Shown here: positions 1 through 7,528 of the stretch, piece by piece
How the letters are laid out: each line of letters begins with the position of its first letter
Numbering within the stretch: position 1 is the stretch's first letter
Assembly: GCA_030527765.1 (NCBI GenBank)
Contig: JAUNAE010000021.1
Span: forward strand, 4,495 to 22,997
Length of the DNA stretch: 18,503 nucleotides
Origin: Eubacteriales bacterium
GTDB lineage: Bacteria; Bacillota_A; Clostridia; Lachnospirales; Lachnospiraceae
Reading direction: 5' to 3'
The notes under the pieces: generated by a model
What the model saw: the letters and a program-made list of their open reading frames with translations, nothing else
Database searches by the model: none
Told to the model about the DNA's origin: nothing
Translations under genes and position numbers: made by a program

Positions 1-529
1 GTCCCGCACTATCCATAAGATAACAGATCAAAAGCAGTCCAAAACTTGTCACTGCAGCGATCACCGGATTATCCGTAAGAGATGACATAAAAAGTCCGAT
101 GGCAAGATTGGCGCATCCGAGAAGGAAAAATCCAAGAATTGCCAGATAAGACGTTTTCATGTTGACCGTTCCGCACTGTCTCAAAATCAGAGGATAGATG
201 CACACAATTCCCATTGGAATGGCGTACATGGTAATCAGTGCGAGATACTTTCCAACCACAATTTCCGATACGGTCAGAGGAAGGGTGTACAGAAGCTGAT
301 CGGTTTTCTGTTTCCGCTCTTCTGCAATGACACGCATCGTCAATATCGGCACAATAATCAGAAAAATAAACTGAATACTTTGAAAAACTCCGCTGATATC
401 CGGAGATGCGAGATTAAGATTAATATAAGCAAAATAAATTCCAATCACAGCCAGAACAAAGGCAACGAACACATAACCTGTCATCGTCGTTCGATAGCTG
501 CGCATTTCTTTTTTGTAAACTCCGTTCAT
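1..529 (-). CDS. ABC-2 type transporter permease, GldF-like (partial, C-terminus off window)
   Basis: This is the membrane half of an ABC exporter. About 176 codons are visible; the frame runs off the window edge at position 1 without a stop. The start ATG is at 527-529, two bases past the stop of the ATPase gene, and its GAGG ribosome site lies inside the end of that gene, so the two are translationally coupled. The protein starts MNGVYKKEMRSYRTTMTGYV, a short cytoplasmic stretch leading into a first helix (about residues 17-37). A second helix follows (about 50-65), then the cytoplasmic segment RVIAEERKQKTDQLLYTLPL, then further helices. The 'EERKxxTxxLLxTLP' segment is typical of ABC-2 / gliding-motility GldF-like permeases, which is established family knowledge. 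The substrate is unknown. In related clusters a GldG-type protein often follows, but it would lie outside this window. Confidence 0.85.
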   Translation of the reverse strand, partial: MNGVYKKEMRSYRTTMTGYVFVAFVLAVIGIYFAYINLNLASPDISGVFQSIQFIFLIIVPILTMRVIAEERKQKTDQLLYTLPLTVSEIVVGKYLALITMYAIPMGIVCIYPLILRQCGTVNMKTSYLAILGFFLLGCANLAIGLFMSSLTDNPVIAAVTSFGLLLICYLMDSAG

Positions 530-531
530 GA

Positions 532-1500
532 TCATTCCTCCCCGGCTTCTTTCTGTTCTGTTTGTTCTCCGTCCGTAAGCTCAAGGAAAATGTCTTCCAG
601 GGAAACTGTTCCTTTTCTCATTTCCAGAATCGGGATGCCTGCAGAGGCAAATTTAAAAAACAGTTCTTTCCGGATATCCTTGTCATGAGGAGTCTCCAGG
701 CGAATACGACAGATTTCCGGATGTTCCTCTGTTTCTGAAACTTCCAGGTTTTCCGCCTCCGAAAACGTCTTCAACAGTTCACGAATGGCAGTTATTTCCC
801 CTTCCGCTTCCATCTCCAGAGTATTGTGTCCCCGGAACAGATGCCCCAGATTTTCTGTCCGTTCCCTGGCAATCAACCGGCCTTTTTTCATTATCAGAAC
901 ATATTCACAGACTTCGCTCACTTCAGAAAGAATATGGGAACTCAAGATTACCGTATGGTCTTTTCCAAGTTCTCTCACAAGCTCACGAATTTCCAGAAGC
1001 TGCTTTGGATCCAGACCGACCGTCGGTTCATCCAGAATAATAATTTCCGGATTGCCGATCAATGCCTGGGCAATTCCGACACGCTGGCGGTAACCTTTGG
1101 AAAGGTTTCGAATCAGTCGGTTTTTCATTTCTGTCAGACTCAGCCTGTCCATAATATCCGAAAGTATTCCGTCACACTCTCCCCTCGGAATCTTCTTCAG
1201 TTCTGCCACTGTCCACAGATATTCTCTGACCGTCATATCCACATAGAGCGGCGGAATTTCCGGAAGATATCCGATATGCTTTTTGGCTTCCTCCGGTTCT
1301 TCCAGAATACTGTGTCCGTCAATCAGCACATCTCCCTCCGTGGAGGCAATATATCCGGTGATCATATTCATGGTCGTGGATTTTCCTGCTCCATTCGGTC
1401 CCAGAAGTCCGTAGATCTTTCCCCCTTCCAGTTCGAAGGACAGATCCTGCACTGCATAGTGATTCCCATATTTTTTTGCCAGATGTCTTACTTCTATCAC
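532..1500 (-). CDS. ABC-2 type exporter ATP-binding protein
   Basis: Cytoplasmic ATPase of an ABC-2 exporter, 322 aa. Visible motifs are Walker A GPNGAGKST (34-42), signature LSKGY (133-137), Walker B IIILDEP (153-159), and H-loop SSH (187-189). The Q-loop position reads YLPE in place of the usual Gln, as in many GldA-like ATPases. Residues about 225-310 form a C-terminal domain of the kind attached to ABC-2 ATPases; the last about 15 residues are Glu-rich. The start is GTG (1498-1500), chosen because an AAAAGGAG ribosome site sits 8 bases upstream and the motif order begins at once (MIEVRHLAKKYG). It pairs with the permease that begins two bases after its stop. It lies 70 bases after the epimerase gene, so read-through from the sugar operon is possible, but the function appears unrelated. 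Substrate cannot be inferred. Confidence 0.93.
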   Translation of the reverse strand: MIEVRHLAKKYGNHYAVQDLSFELEGGKIYGLLGPNGAGKSTTMNMITGYIASTEGDVLIDGHSILEEPEEAKKHIGYLPEIPPLYVDMTVREYLWTVAELKKIPRGECDGILSDIMDRLSLTEMKNRLIRNLSKGYRQRVGIAQALIGNPEIIILDEPTVGLDPKQLLEIRELVRELGKDHTVILSSHILSEVSEVCEYVLIMKKGRLIARERTENLGHLFRGHNTLEMEAEGEITAIRELLKTFSEAENLEVSETEEHPEICRIRLETPHDKDIRKELFFKFASAGIPILEMRKGTVSLEDIFLELTDGEQTEQKEAGEE

Positions 1501-1527
1501 TGTCTTATGCTCCTTTTATACTTCTTT

Positions 1528-1559
1528 GGCCGCTGCTCATGCAAGCACAAACAGCGGCC
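1528..1559. terminator. Hairpin with T-tract only in the + direction
   Basis: A perfect 8-bp inverted repeat (GGCCGCTG at 1528-1535, CAGCGGCC at 1552-1559) encloses 16 bases. On the + strand it is followed by CGTTTTTAC (1560-1568), giving an intrinsic-terminator shape. On the minus strand, the coding direction of both flanking genes, it is followed by AAAGAAG, not by T residues. So it looks like a terminator for antisense transcription, or a plain mRNA hairpin between the sugar operon and the exporter genes. Confidence 0.5.
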
Positions 1560-1570
1560 CGTTTTTACTC

Positions 1571-2416
1571 TTACTTTGACTGTTCGTCCAGAAGAGGTTT
1601 CATCATGCCAACCGCATGATCAAGATCCTTTTTCCATTCCGGATTTCCAGTATACCACATTTCTGTCACATATCTGCGCACACCTGTTTTCCAGGTCTCT
1701 TTAATGACAGACGCAAAATCCACATGGCCTGTTCCAAATGGAACCTCACGGAACACTCCCGGTACGGTTTCCTTCAGGTGAACGGCTACAAGATGTCCCT
1801 CTCCGGTTCTGATATCTTCCAGAACGTCTGTCCCATAGAGTACTGCTGCATTTGTGATGTTGCCCATGTCCGGATACACTCCAAGATAAGGAGAATTCAC
1901 TTCCTTCACATACTTCATGGACTTCTCCACCGTATTCATGAATTCGGTCTCCATGGTTTCAAAGCCAAGGACAATTCCTTTCTTCGCTGCCATTTCTGCA
2001 CATTTTTTCAGATTTCTGCCAAATCTTTCCACGGTTTCCGGTGTGGACTCTTCATAGTATACATCATATCCGGCCAATTGGATAATACGAATTCCAAGAT
2101 CATCTGCCAAATCAATAGCTTTTTCCATAATTTCCATTCCGCGGCGGCAGATTTCGGGATCATTGCTTCCGATCGGATATTTTCTATGTCCGCTTAAGCA
2201 CATGGTTCTTAAAGGAACTCCAACCTCATACATCGTCTTCACCAGTTCCAGACGTTCCTCTTTCGTCCATTCCAGGCGTGCAAGTTTTGCATCTGTCTCG
2301 TCTACACTGATTTCCACAAAATCATACCCTGCTTCTTTTGCAGCTTCCAGTTTTTCTTTCCAGGAAAGATCTCCCGGCATTGCTTTCTCATACAATCCAA
2401 GTGTATATGCGCTCAT
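1571..2416 (-). CDS. ulaE: L-ribulose-5-phosphate 3-epimerase (UlaE/SgbU type)
   Basis: Cytoplasmic enzyme, 281 aa, that interconverts L-xylulose 5-phosphate and L-ribulose 5-phosphate. From memory it matches the E. coli UlaE/SgbU family closely along its length: YEKAMP near the start, DFVEISVDETD (32-42), TMCLSGHRKYPIGS (71-84), IQLAGYDVYYEE (112-123). The TIM-barrel metal ligands appear present: Glu153, Asp183, His213 and Glu252. The start is taken at 2416 because a TTGGAGAA ribosome site precedes it and MSAYTLGLYEK aligns with the family N-terminus. The frame stays open upstream to an ATG at 2461, but that would overlap the kinase. It lies 19 bases after the kinase gene, whose product it should use. 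The sequence shows no decarboxylase or 4-epimerase partner. Confidence in the family is high; the exact physiological substrate is inferred. Confidence 0.93.
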   Translation of the reverse strand: MSAYTLGLYEKAMPGDLSWKEKLEAAKEAGYDFVEISVDETDAKLARLEWTKEERLELVKTMYEVGVPLRTMCLSGHRKYPIGSNDPEICRRGMEIMEKAIDLADDLGIRIIQLAGYDVYYEESTPETVERFGRNLKKCAEMAAKKGIVLGFETMETEFMNTVEKSMKYVKEVNSPYLGVYPDMGNITNAAVLYGTDVLEDIRTGEGHLVAVHLKETVPGVFREVPFGTGHVDFASVIKETWKTGVRRYVTEMWYTGNPEWKKDLDHAVGMMKPLLDEQSK

Positions 2417-2435
2417 TGTATTCTCCAATTCTCCA

Positions 2436-3950
2436 TTAGTTTTTGAAATGTTCCCACGCACTGCTCAGTCCGTCAATGACTGCACGGTAGGTCTCATATT
2501 TTTCTTCATAAATCTCTTTGTATTCCGGACGCGGATAAATAGTCTTTGTAATCTTCACAGTTCTCTCAACTGCTTCCTGATAATCCTTATAAATTCCTGC
2601 GGCAATTCCGGCAGCCATTGCAGCTCCCTGCGCACCCAGTTCCTTGTCACTTACCGTATCAATCGGAATCTGCAGAGCGTCTGCAAAAATCTGTACCCAT
2701 ACGTCAGAGTTTGCAGCTCCACCTGCCAGACGGATTCTTTCCGGAGTCTCACGGTTTCTGAGCAGTTTCTTCACATGAGTTACATGAGAGAAAACAATTC
2801 CTTCATAAACTGCACGAAGCATATGCTTTTTGCTGTGATATGCCGTCAGACCAACAAACGTCCCCTTAGCAAGAGCATCTTCATTGGATCCGTTCAGGAA
2901 CGGAAGAAAGATGACGTTACAATCCTGCGGCTCAATCGAAGATACCCACTCGTTTGTGATGTCATATACAGAGCCGCCTTTTGCTTTCTCTTCTTCCTTC
3001 TCATAGTTCATAAGATTGCGGATAAACCATTCCAGATTACCGGCTGATGTCGGACTGCTCTCCTCAATCAGGAAATATCCCGGCATACAGAACATGGAAT
3101 TCAATGCAACAGTACCATTTGCAATCGGCTCTTTTCCGATAAACTCGTTAATACTCCAGGTTCCGGCGATCATACACATTTCTTTCTCATTAATCAAACC
3201 GGAAGCAATGCCGCAGGCATCCACATCAAACATACCGGCCGCAACCGGTGTTCCTTCCGGAAGAAGTGTCTTCTCTGCCGCCTCTTTCGTCACATGTCCA
3301 CAAAGTTCAGCGGAATATTTCAGCGGAGGAAGCTTGTCATAGCATTCTCCCAGTCCATAACACTCCATCAGTTCCTTGTCATGCAGTTTCGTAACCATGT
3401 TCACAAGGTTGCCGCCTGAACAGTCTGTATATTCACTGTAGGCTTCTCCTGTCAGCATGTAGCGGACATAATCCTTCACTGCAAAAATATATTTTGTTCT
3501 TTCCAGCACTTCCGGCTGATTGTCTTTGAACCATCTGAGAAGGCTCACAGGCTGAACAGCAAGAATTTCCTGAAAAGTTTTGTCATAAATTTTCTTATTT
3601 ACGCCTGTTTTGTAAAACTCTTCCACCTGTGCCCATGCACGGGTATCTGTGGACATGATTCCGTTGTAAGAAGGTTTTCCATCATATCCAATCATATATA
3701 AACCTTTTCCTGCTCCGGAAAAAGATACACCTGCAATATCTTTCGGATCAATTCCGCTCTTTTCGATGGACTCCCGAATTGCACGGGCATTGACTTCCCA
3801 TAACTCATCCAGATCTTTTTCCGTGTAACCGGGCTTCGGTGTCAGGGTAACAGTCGGCGCACTTGCCACAGAAATCTGGTTTCCGTCTTCATCAAAAATT
3901 GCTGCTTTGGAGAAAGTTCCTCCATTGTCAATTCCCAGTAAATACTTCAT
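2436..3950 (-). CDS. lyxK: FGGY-family sugar kinase, LyxK-like L-xylulose kinase
   Basis: Cytoplasmic carbohydrate kinase, 504 aa, of the FGGY family (hexokinase/Hsp70 fold). It has the N-terminal phosphate loop GIDNGGT (6-12), GAGKGL (79-84), a candidate catalytic Asp in MFDVDACG (Asp242 or Asp244), the AGTWS adenosine region (262-266) and the C-terminal signature AGGAANSDVWVQIFADALQI (409-428). Remembered E. coli LyxK (YiaP) shares several specific stretches: PVSLLRW (134-140), SSPTSAGNLEWF (298-309), FLPFLNGSN (348-356), YEGIVFSHVTHV (382-393). This favours L-xylulose or 3-keto-L-gulonate over D-xylulose. The start at 3950 follows a GGGGGAA ribosome site, and MKYLLGIDNGG is the family N-terminus; an ATG 60 bases upstream lacks a site. 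It is followed 19 bases later by a UlaE epimerase, which supports an L-xylulose 5-phosphate product. Confidence 0.88.
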   Translation of the reverse strand: MKYLLGIDNGGTFSKAAIFDEDGNQISVASAPTVTLTPKPGYTEKDLDELWEVNARAIRESIEKSGIDPKDIAGVSFSGAGKGLYMIGYDGKPSYNGIMSTDTRAWAQVEEFYKTGVNKKIYDKTFQEILAVQPVSLLRWFKDNQPEVLERTKYIFAVKDYVRYMLTGEAYSEYTDCSGGNLVNMVTKLHDKELMECYGLGECYDKLPPLKYSAELCGHVTKEAAEKTLLPEGTPVAAGMFDVDACGIASGLINEKEMCMIAGTWSINEFIGKEPIANGTVALNSMFCMPGYFLIEESSPTSAGNLEWFIRNLMNYEKEEEKAKGGSVYDITNEWVSSIEPQDCNVIFLPFLNGSNEDALAKGTFVGLTAYHSKKHMLRAVYEGIVFSHVTHVKKLLRNRETPERIRLAGGAANSDVWVQIFADALQIPIDTVSDKELGAQGAAMAAGIAAGIYKDYQEAVERTVKITKTIYPRPEYKEIYEEKYETYRAVIDGLSSAWEHFKN

Positions 3951-3997
3951 ATTATTCCCCCATTGTTCATCATGAAAATTTTTAAACACAAGGCTTT

Positions 3998-4023
3998 TAT
4001 ACAGGAACAAAGCTCCCTGTATA
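3998..4023. promoter_or_regulatory. Inverted repeat between terminator and kinase start
   Basis: TATACAGG (3998-4005) and CCTGTATA (4016-4023) form a perfect 8-bp inverted repeat around 10 bases, 48 bases upstream of the kinase start and just past the terminator on the minus strand. There is no T-tract after it, so it is not a second terminator. It could be an operator for a secondary promoter of the enzyme genes, or a 5' stabilising hairpin on the message that passes the terminator. Function is inferred only. Confidence 0.4.
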
Positions 4024-4025
4024 TC

Positions 4026-4060
4026 AAAAAAGAAAACGCCCGCCCCCGAAAGGGCGGACG
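4026..4060 (-). terminator. Intrinsic terminator after the sugar-binding protein gene
   Basis: On the minus strand CGTCCGCCC and GGGCGGGCG form a 9-bp stem with one T-G wobble around a 6-base loop (4037-4060). The run TTTTCTTTTTT follows (4036-4026). It starts 35 bases past the binding-protein stop and splits transporter genes from kinase and epimerase. It probably lowers rather than abolishes downstream expression, since the same pathway continues. Confidence 0.88.
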
Positions 4061-4095
4061 TTCATTGATCATTGAAGACTATAAAACCCTAAGAA

Positions 4096-5235
4096 TTAGA
4101 GAGTATCAGCCCACTCTGTCATGTTGTCTTTGTAGAATACGTAAGGAATACCGGTAAGAACGCTTGTTCCATCGCCATCTTCTTCAGCGGTGAAAGTAGT
4201 TTCCTCATAGTCTCCCCATGCTTCCATGGTAAGCTCGGAACCAGCTGCTCCGTCAAATCCGTCGTTAGCAACTGCCATCTGGATAGCTGCTGTAGAAGCA
4301 CCAAGATGTTTAACATCCCACAGCATCATGTATGGGCAAACGAAGGAGAACTCATCATCGTCAGCGGTAGCCGGCATGTAGTTCTTCATCTCAGATGGTA
4401 ATCCAAGACCTGTCAGTTTGATATCGGACTGAGCCTGGGTAAGAACCTCACCTGCAGCTGCGATACCTACAGTTGTTGGGGAAATGATAACGTCAACTTT
4501 GTTCTCAGCAAGGAATGCCTGAGCCTGAGTTGTGGACTTGGTAGCCTCGTCATCACCATATTTCTTGTCAAGTTCCGGATTAACTTTTCCAGCGTAGATG
4601 TCTTTGGAGAGCTCTTTCTCCATCTCAGCGATCCAGCCGTTCTGTACAGGAGTATCGATACCAGCGGAAAGAACACCGATGTTGATCTCTTCTCCATCAT
4701 AGTCAGCCAGAGCAGCCTCTACAGATTTGCTCATATCAGCGTCTTCCGGATCAAAGGATACACCAAGTGTGATCATAACAGCTGCACGAACCTGCATTGC
4801 ACCGATATCAGCGGAAGAAGCCTGATTGTTGTGAGTTACACGATAGTCTGCAGATGCAGCGGAGTCTACAGATACGATCGGGATTCCAGCATCTTTAGCT
4901 TTCTGGAATACTTCATCAAATCCGGTATCACCATTGGTGGAAATGGAGATGGATTTGCATCCCTGTGTAATGGACTCATCAAGAAGCTGAACCTGTGCCG
5001 GTACAGTTGTCTCTGCAGGAGATTTCTCGATGCAGTTCTCGCCAACCTGCTCCATGTAGCTGGAGAATCCGTCGTACATGATAACACCGAAAGCGTTACC
5101 TACAGATTTGAACATAAATACGTGAGATCCAGCAACATCCTTTGTGTCACCAGCTGCCATTGCTGCTGTTGCGCTGAGTGTTGTTCCGATCATTGCAGCA
5201 GCGACTCCAAGAGCCATTACCTTTTTCATTTTCAT
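4096..5235 (-). CDS. Sugar ABC transporter substrate-binding protein, RhaS/LsrB-like
   Basis: Exported sugar-binding protein, 379 aa, of the periplasmic-binding-protein type 4 fold. The N-terminus MKMKKVMALGVAAAMIGTTL is a signal peptide with an AMA|AG type I signal-peptidase site near residues 25-28. There is no lipobox cysteine; the first Cys is near residue 68. The stretch SPTTVGIAAAGEVL followed by LTGLGLPSEM is what I recall from rhizobial RhaS (rhamnose) proteins and matches this branch rather than RbsB. The ATG at 5233-5235 follows AAGGAGG at 9 bases, a very strong site that fits a highly expressed binding protein. It lies 59 bases after the second permease and ends at an intrinsic terminator. 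The ligand is probably an L-pentose or deoxyhexose, inferred from the neighbouring L-xylulose kinase and UlaE epimerase. Confidence 0.9.
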   Translation of the reverse strand: MKMKKVMALGVAAAMIGTTLSATAAMAAGDTKDVAGSHVFMFKSVGNAFGVIMYDGFSSYMEQVGENCIEKSPAETTVPAQVQLLDESITQGCKSISISTNGDTGFDEVFQKAKDAGIPIVSVDSAASADYRVTHNNQASSADIGAMQVRAAVMITLGVSFDPEDADMSKSVEAALADYDGEEINIGVLSAGIDTPVQNGWIAEMEKELSKDIYAGKVNPELDKKYGDDEATKSTTQAQAFLAENKVDVIISPTTVGIAAAGEVLTQAQSDIKLTGLGLPSEMKNYMPATADDDEFSFVCPYMMLWDVKHLGASTAAIQMAVANDGFDGAAGSELTMEAWGDYEETTFTAEEDGDGTSVLTGIPYVFYKDNMTEWADTL

Positions 5236-5267
5236 GATGTTTTTCCTCCTTGTGGAATAAAAATTTT

Positions 5268-5287
5268 ATATAAACTGTCGTTTATAT
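5268..5287. repeat. 8-bp inverted repeat between permease and binding protein
   Basis: ATATAAAC (5268-5275) and GTTTATAT (5280-5287) pair perfectly around TGTC, lying between the permease stop and the binding-protein ribosome site. On the minus strand it is followed by AAAATTTTTATT, a weak T-run. It may act as an mRNA-processing or stabilising hairpin that raises binding-protein yield, or a leaky terminator. It is AT-rich and thermodynamically weak. Confidence 0.45.
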
Positions 5288-5294
5288 TTCTTAA

Positions 5295-6545
5295 TTATTT
5301 CTCGAAACGCTCTTTTGCTTTTCTAGCGTCTTCCTGCTGTTCAGCCCACCATGCTGCGGATTTCTCCTTGCACTCTTTCTGAGCAGCTGCGATCTTCTCT
5401 GTAAGTTTCGCAATCTTCTTATCTCTGTCAGAATCATTGCTCTTCTTCAGTTCTTTGATCTCTTTCTTCCTCTCTTTGACAGCCTCATTGGTTCTGTCGT
5501 TGATTGCTTCAATGTTCTTGTTGTTGTGATAGAACAGTTTCAGCTTGATGTTCTTGATCATCTGTTTGTTAACAGTGGAGATCAGAATTGTGACGATCAG
5601 GATAACACCGGTAAAGATTTTCTTGGTGTTCGGGTCAATACCGAGAAGACCAAGGGTGTAAGTAAGGAACGCCATAATAAAGGTTGCGATGATTGGTCCG
5701 TACATTTTACCTTTACCACCGTTTGTGGATACACCACCAAGTACGGCGCAGGCAATTGCGGTCATCTCATAACCGGTACCCATGGAGGAAGATAATCCAC
5801 CACCCATTCTACCTACGAAGAAGATAGAACCGATACCTGCCATGAATCCCATAAGGATGAAGACTGACATCTTCACACCTTTTACGCTGATTCCGGAGTA
5901 GGTAGCACAAGTCGGGTTGTTACCAACAATGTAAACTTTACGTCCAAAAGTTGTTCTGTGAAGAACAAAAATGAAAATAGCACCCATAATCAGGAAAAGG
6001 ATCATGGAAATCGGAAGAATACCAAACATGTTTTTCCATCCGATTGCATTGTACCATTTCGGGAAGTTTTTCAGGGAATTCTCTCCGAGAACAATCTCTA
6101 CAATACCTCTGAACAACATGGATGTGGAGATTGTGGTGATAACTGCAGGCATTTCAAGAAATGCAACACAGAAACCATTGAATGCACCGCAAACCATACA
6201 TACAAGAATTCCAAGAATAACCGCGATCGGAGCCGGCAGACCGGCATCCATGGAAAGTCCGGTAACCATTCCGCCGAGAACCATCTCAGCTGCTACAGAT
6301 ACATCAATATCTCCAAGCAGAAGAATGAATACCATTCCAAGAACCATTGGTGACACATCCAGACCGGAGTTAATGATGGACTGAACGGTACCGTTGGTGA
6401 AATACAGGTCACTTCTGAAAATAGCAAGCACCAGATTCAGTGCTACCAGAATATAGACAAGAATCATTTCCCATTTAACAAGGAACTTTGATAATACAAA
6501 ACCTTCTTTTACTGTTAGATCTCTATCGTAATTACTTCCCGGCAT
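5295..6545 (-). CDS. Sugar ABC transporter permease 2, with charged C-terminal coiled-coil tail
   Basis: Inner subunit of the sugar importer, 416 aa, of the RbsC/RhaQ family (BPD_transp_2), membrane-embedded. Hydrophobic segments run from about residue 25 to 325. Family hallmarks are LLLGDIDVSVAAEMVLGGMV (75-94) and AVLGGVSTNGGKGKMYGPII (267-286). Family members normally end soon after the last helix, at about 320-340 residues. Here an extra about 87 residues (330-416) follow, rich in Lys and Glu with heptad-like spacing (VKERKKEIKELKKS, then KLTEKIAAAQKE), ending in WWAEQQEDARKAKERFEK. The tail should be cytoplasmic. The start ATG overlaps the stop of permease 1 in TAATG, so translation is coupled. 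It should pair with permease 1 to form the channel served by the double-domain ATPase. Confidence 0.92.
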   Translation of the reverse strand: MPGSNYDRDLTVKEGFVLSKFLVKWEMILVYILVALNLVLAIFRSDLYFTNGTVQSIINSGLDVSPMVLGMVFILLLGDIDVSVAAEMVLGGMVTGLSMDAGLPAPIAVILGILVCMVCGAFNGFCVAFLEMPAVITTISTSMLFRGIVEIVLGENSLKNFPKWYNAIGWKNMFGILPISMILFLIMGAIFIFVLHRTTFGRKVYIVGNNPTCATYSGISVKGVKMSVFILMGFMAGIGSIFFVGRMGGGLSSSMGTGYEMTAIACAVLGGVSTNGGKGKMYGPIIATFIMAFLTYTLGLLGIDPNTKKIFTGVILIVTILISTVNKQMIKNIKLKLFYHNNKNIEAINDRTNEAVKERKKEIKELKKSNDSDRDKKIAKLTEKIAAAQKECKEKSAAWWAEQQEDARKAKERFEK

Positions 6546-7528
6546 TAGATCAACGCACCCCTTTCTTTCAGAGCCTGTTTCGCAGCAGAACGCTCAGTGA
6601 AATAGTTAATCGCTACTGCAGCGATAATGATGCCTCCCTGGAATGCTTTCTGCCAAACACTCATACCAGGAATCATGCTGATGAAATAAGTTACAACAGC
6701 CATAATCAGTACACCGATGGCAACACCGTCCATACGACCTTTACCACCTGTGATAGAAACACCACCAAGTACACAAATTGCAATTGCAGTCATCTCGAAG
6801 CTCTCGCCCATACCGTAATATCCAATTGCATAGTTTGCGGTATACATCATACCTGCAAGTCCTGCCAGAGCACCGCAGATTACGAAAGAATAGAAAGTAA
6901 CTTTCTCTTCTTTGATACCTGCAACTGCAGAAGACTCACGGCTTGTTCCAATTGCATAGATTCTTCTTCCCGGAGCTGTGTAGCCAAGGAAAAGACCTAC
7001 AATAATCATAATCAGTACAACAAGGATGATCAGCAGCGGAACCTGACCGCCGACTTTTGCGATTGCCCAGAATCTGTAGCTGTCAAGATAGTGAGCTGCG
7101 AACCACCACTGTCCGCCGGATACTACGAATGCAAGTCCGCGGAAGATATACATGGTACCCAGTGTACAGATCATCGGAACCATGTGAAGGTATCCAACAA
7201 GGAAACCGTTCAGTGCACCGCAAAGTGCGCCGAGAAGAACTGCTACAAGTACCCATACAAATCCCGGTACTCCAGGATTCTTTCCTGAAAGGGAAGTTGT
7301 AACAATACCTACAAAAGCAAGCTGAGAGGCAATGGAAATATCGATTCCGCCTGTCAGAATAACAACCATCTCACCAATTGCGAGAAGTGCGTATACTCCG
7401 TTGTTCTGGAGCATATTGATCATTGAATAAACAGAGAACATACCCGGAGTGATAAAGCGGGCAACCACAAGCAGGATGACCAGTACAAGAATCAGTCCGG
7501 TATTTCTAGAATGCAGAAGTTTTTTCAT
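6545..7528 (-). CDS. Sugar ABC transporter permease 1, RhaP/LsrC-like
   Basis: Membrane permease of the sugar importer, 327 aa, of normal length for the BPD_transp_2 family. It has a first helix at about residues 11-28, the conserved VVILTGGIDISIASQLAFVG, and the C-terminal CVLGGVSITGGKGRMDGVAI. The ATG (7526-7528) overlaps the ATPase stop in TAATG and follows a GGGGGAGA site. Its own stop overlaps the next permease start in the same way. Two different permeases rather than one homodimeric one is the arrangement known from rhamnose (RhaPQ) and autoinducer-2 (LsrCD) importers, and fits the RhaS/LsrB-like binding protein. Confidence 0.93.
   Translation of the reverse strand: MKKLLHSRNTGLILVLVILLVVARFITPGMFSVYSMINMLQNNGVYALLAIGEMVVILTGGIDISIASQLAFVGIVTTSLSGKNPGVPGFVWVLVAVLLGALCGALNGFLVGYLHMVPMICTLGTMYIFRGLAFVVSGGQWWFAAHYLDSYRFWAIAKVGGQVPLLIILVVLIMIIVGLFLGYTAPGRRIYAIGTSRESSAVAGIKEEKVTFYSFVICGALAGLAGMMYTANYAIGYYGMGESFEMTAIAICVLGGVSITGGKGRMDGVAIGVLIMAVVTYFISMIPGMSVWQKAFQGGIIIAAVAINYFTERSAAKQALKERGALI

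Noticed and set aside
826..1704. A 292-codon open frame on the + strand opposite the exporter ATPase
   Set aside because: It overlaps two solid minus-strand genes and has no recognisable domain.
2417..2461. Upstream ATG for the epimerase overlapping the kinase end
   Set aside because: The added residues do not match the UlaE N-terminus, whereas the ATG at 2416 has a ribosome site and correct alignment.
3951..4010. Upstream ATG adding 20 residues to the sugar kinase
   Set aside because: No ribosome site; it falls in the hairpin region, and the family N-terminus begins at MKYLLGID.
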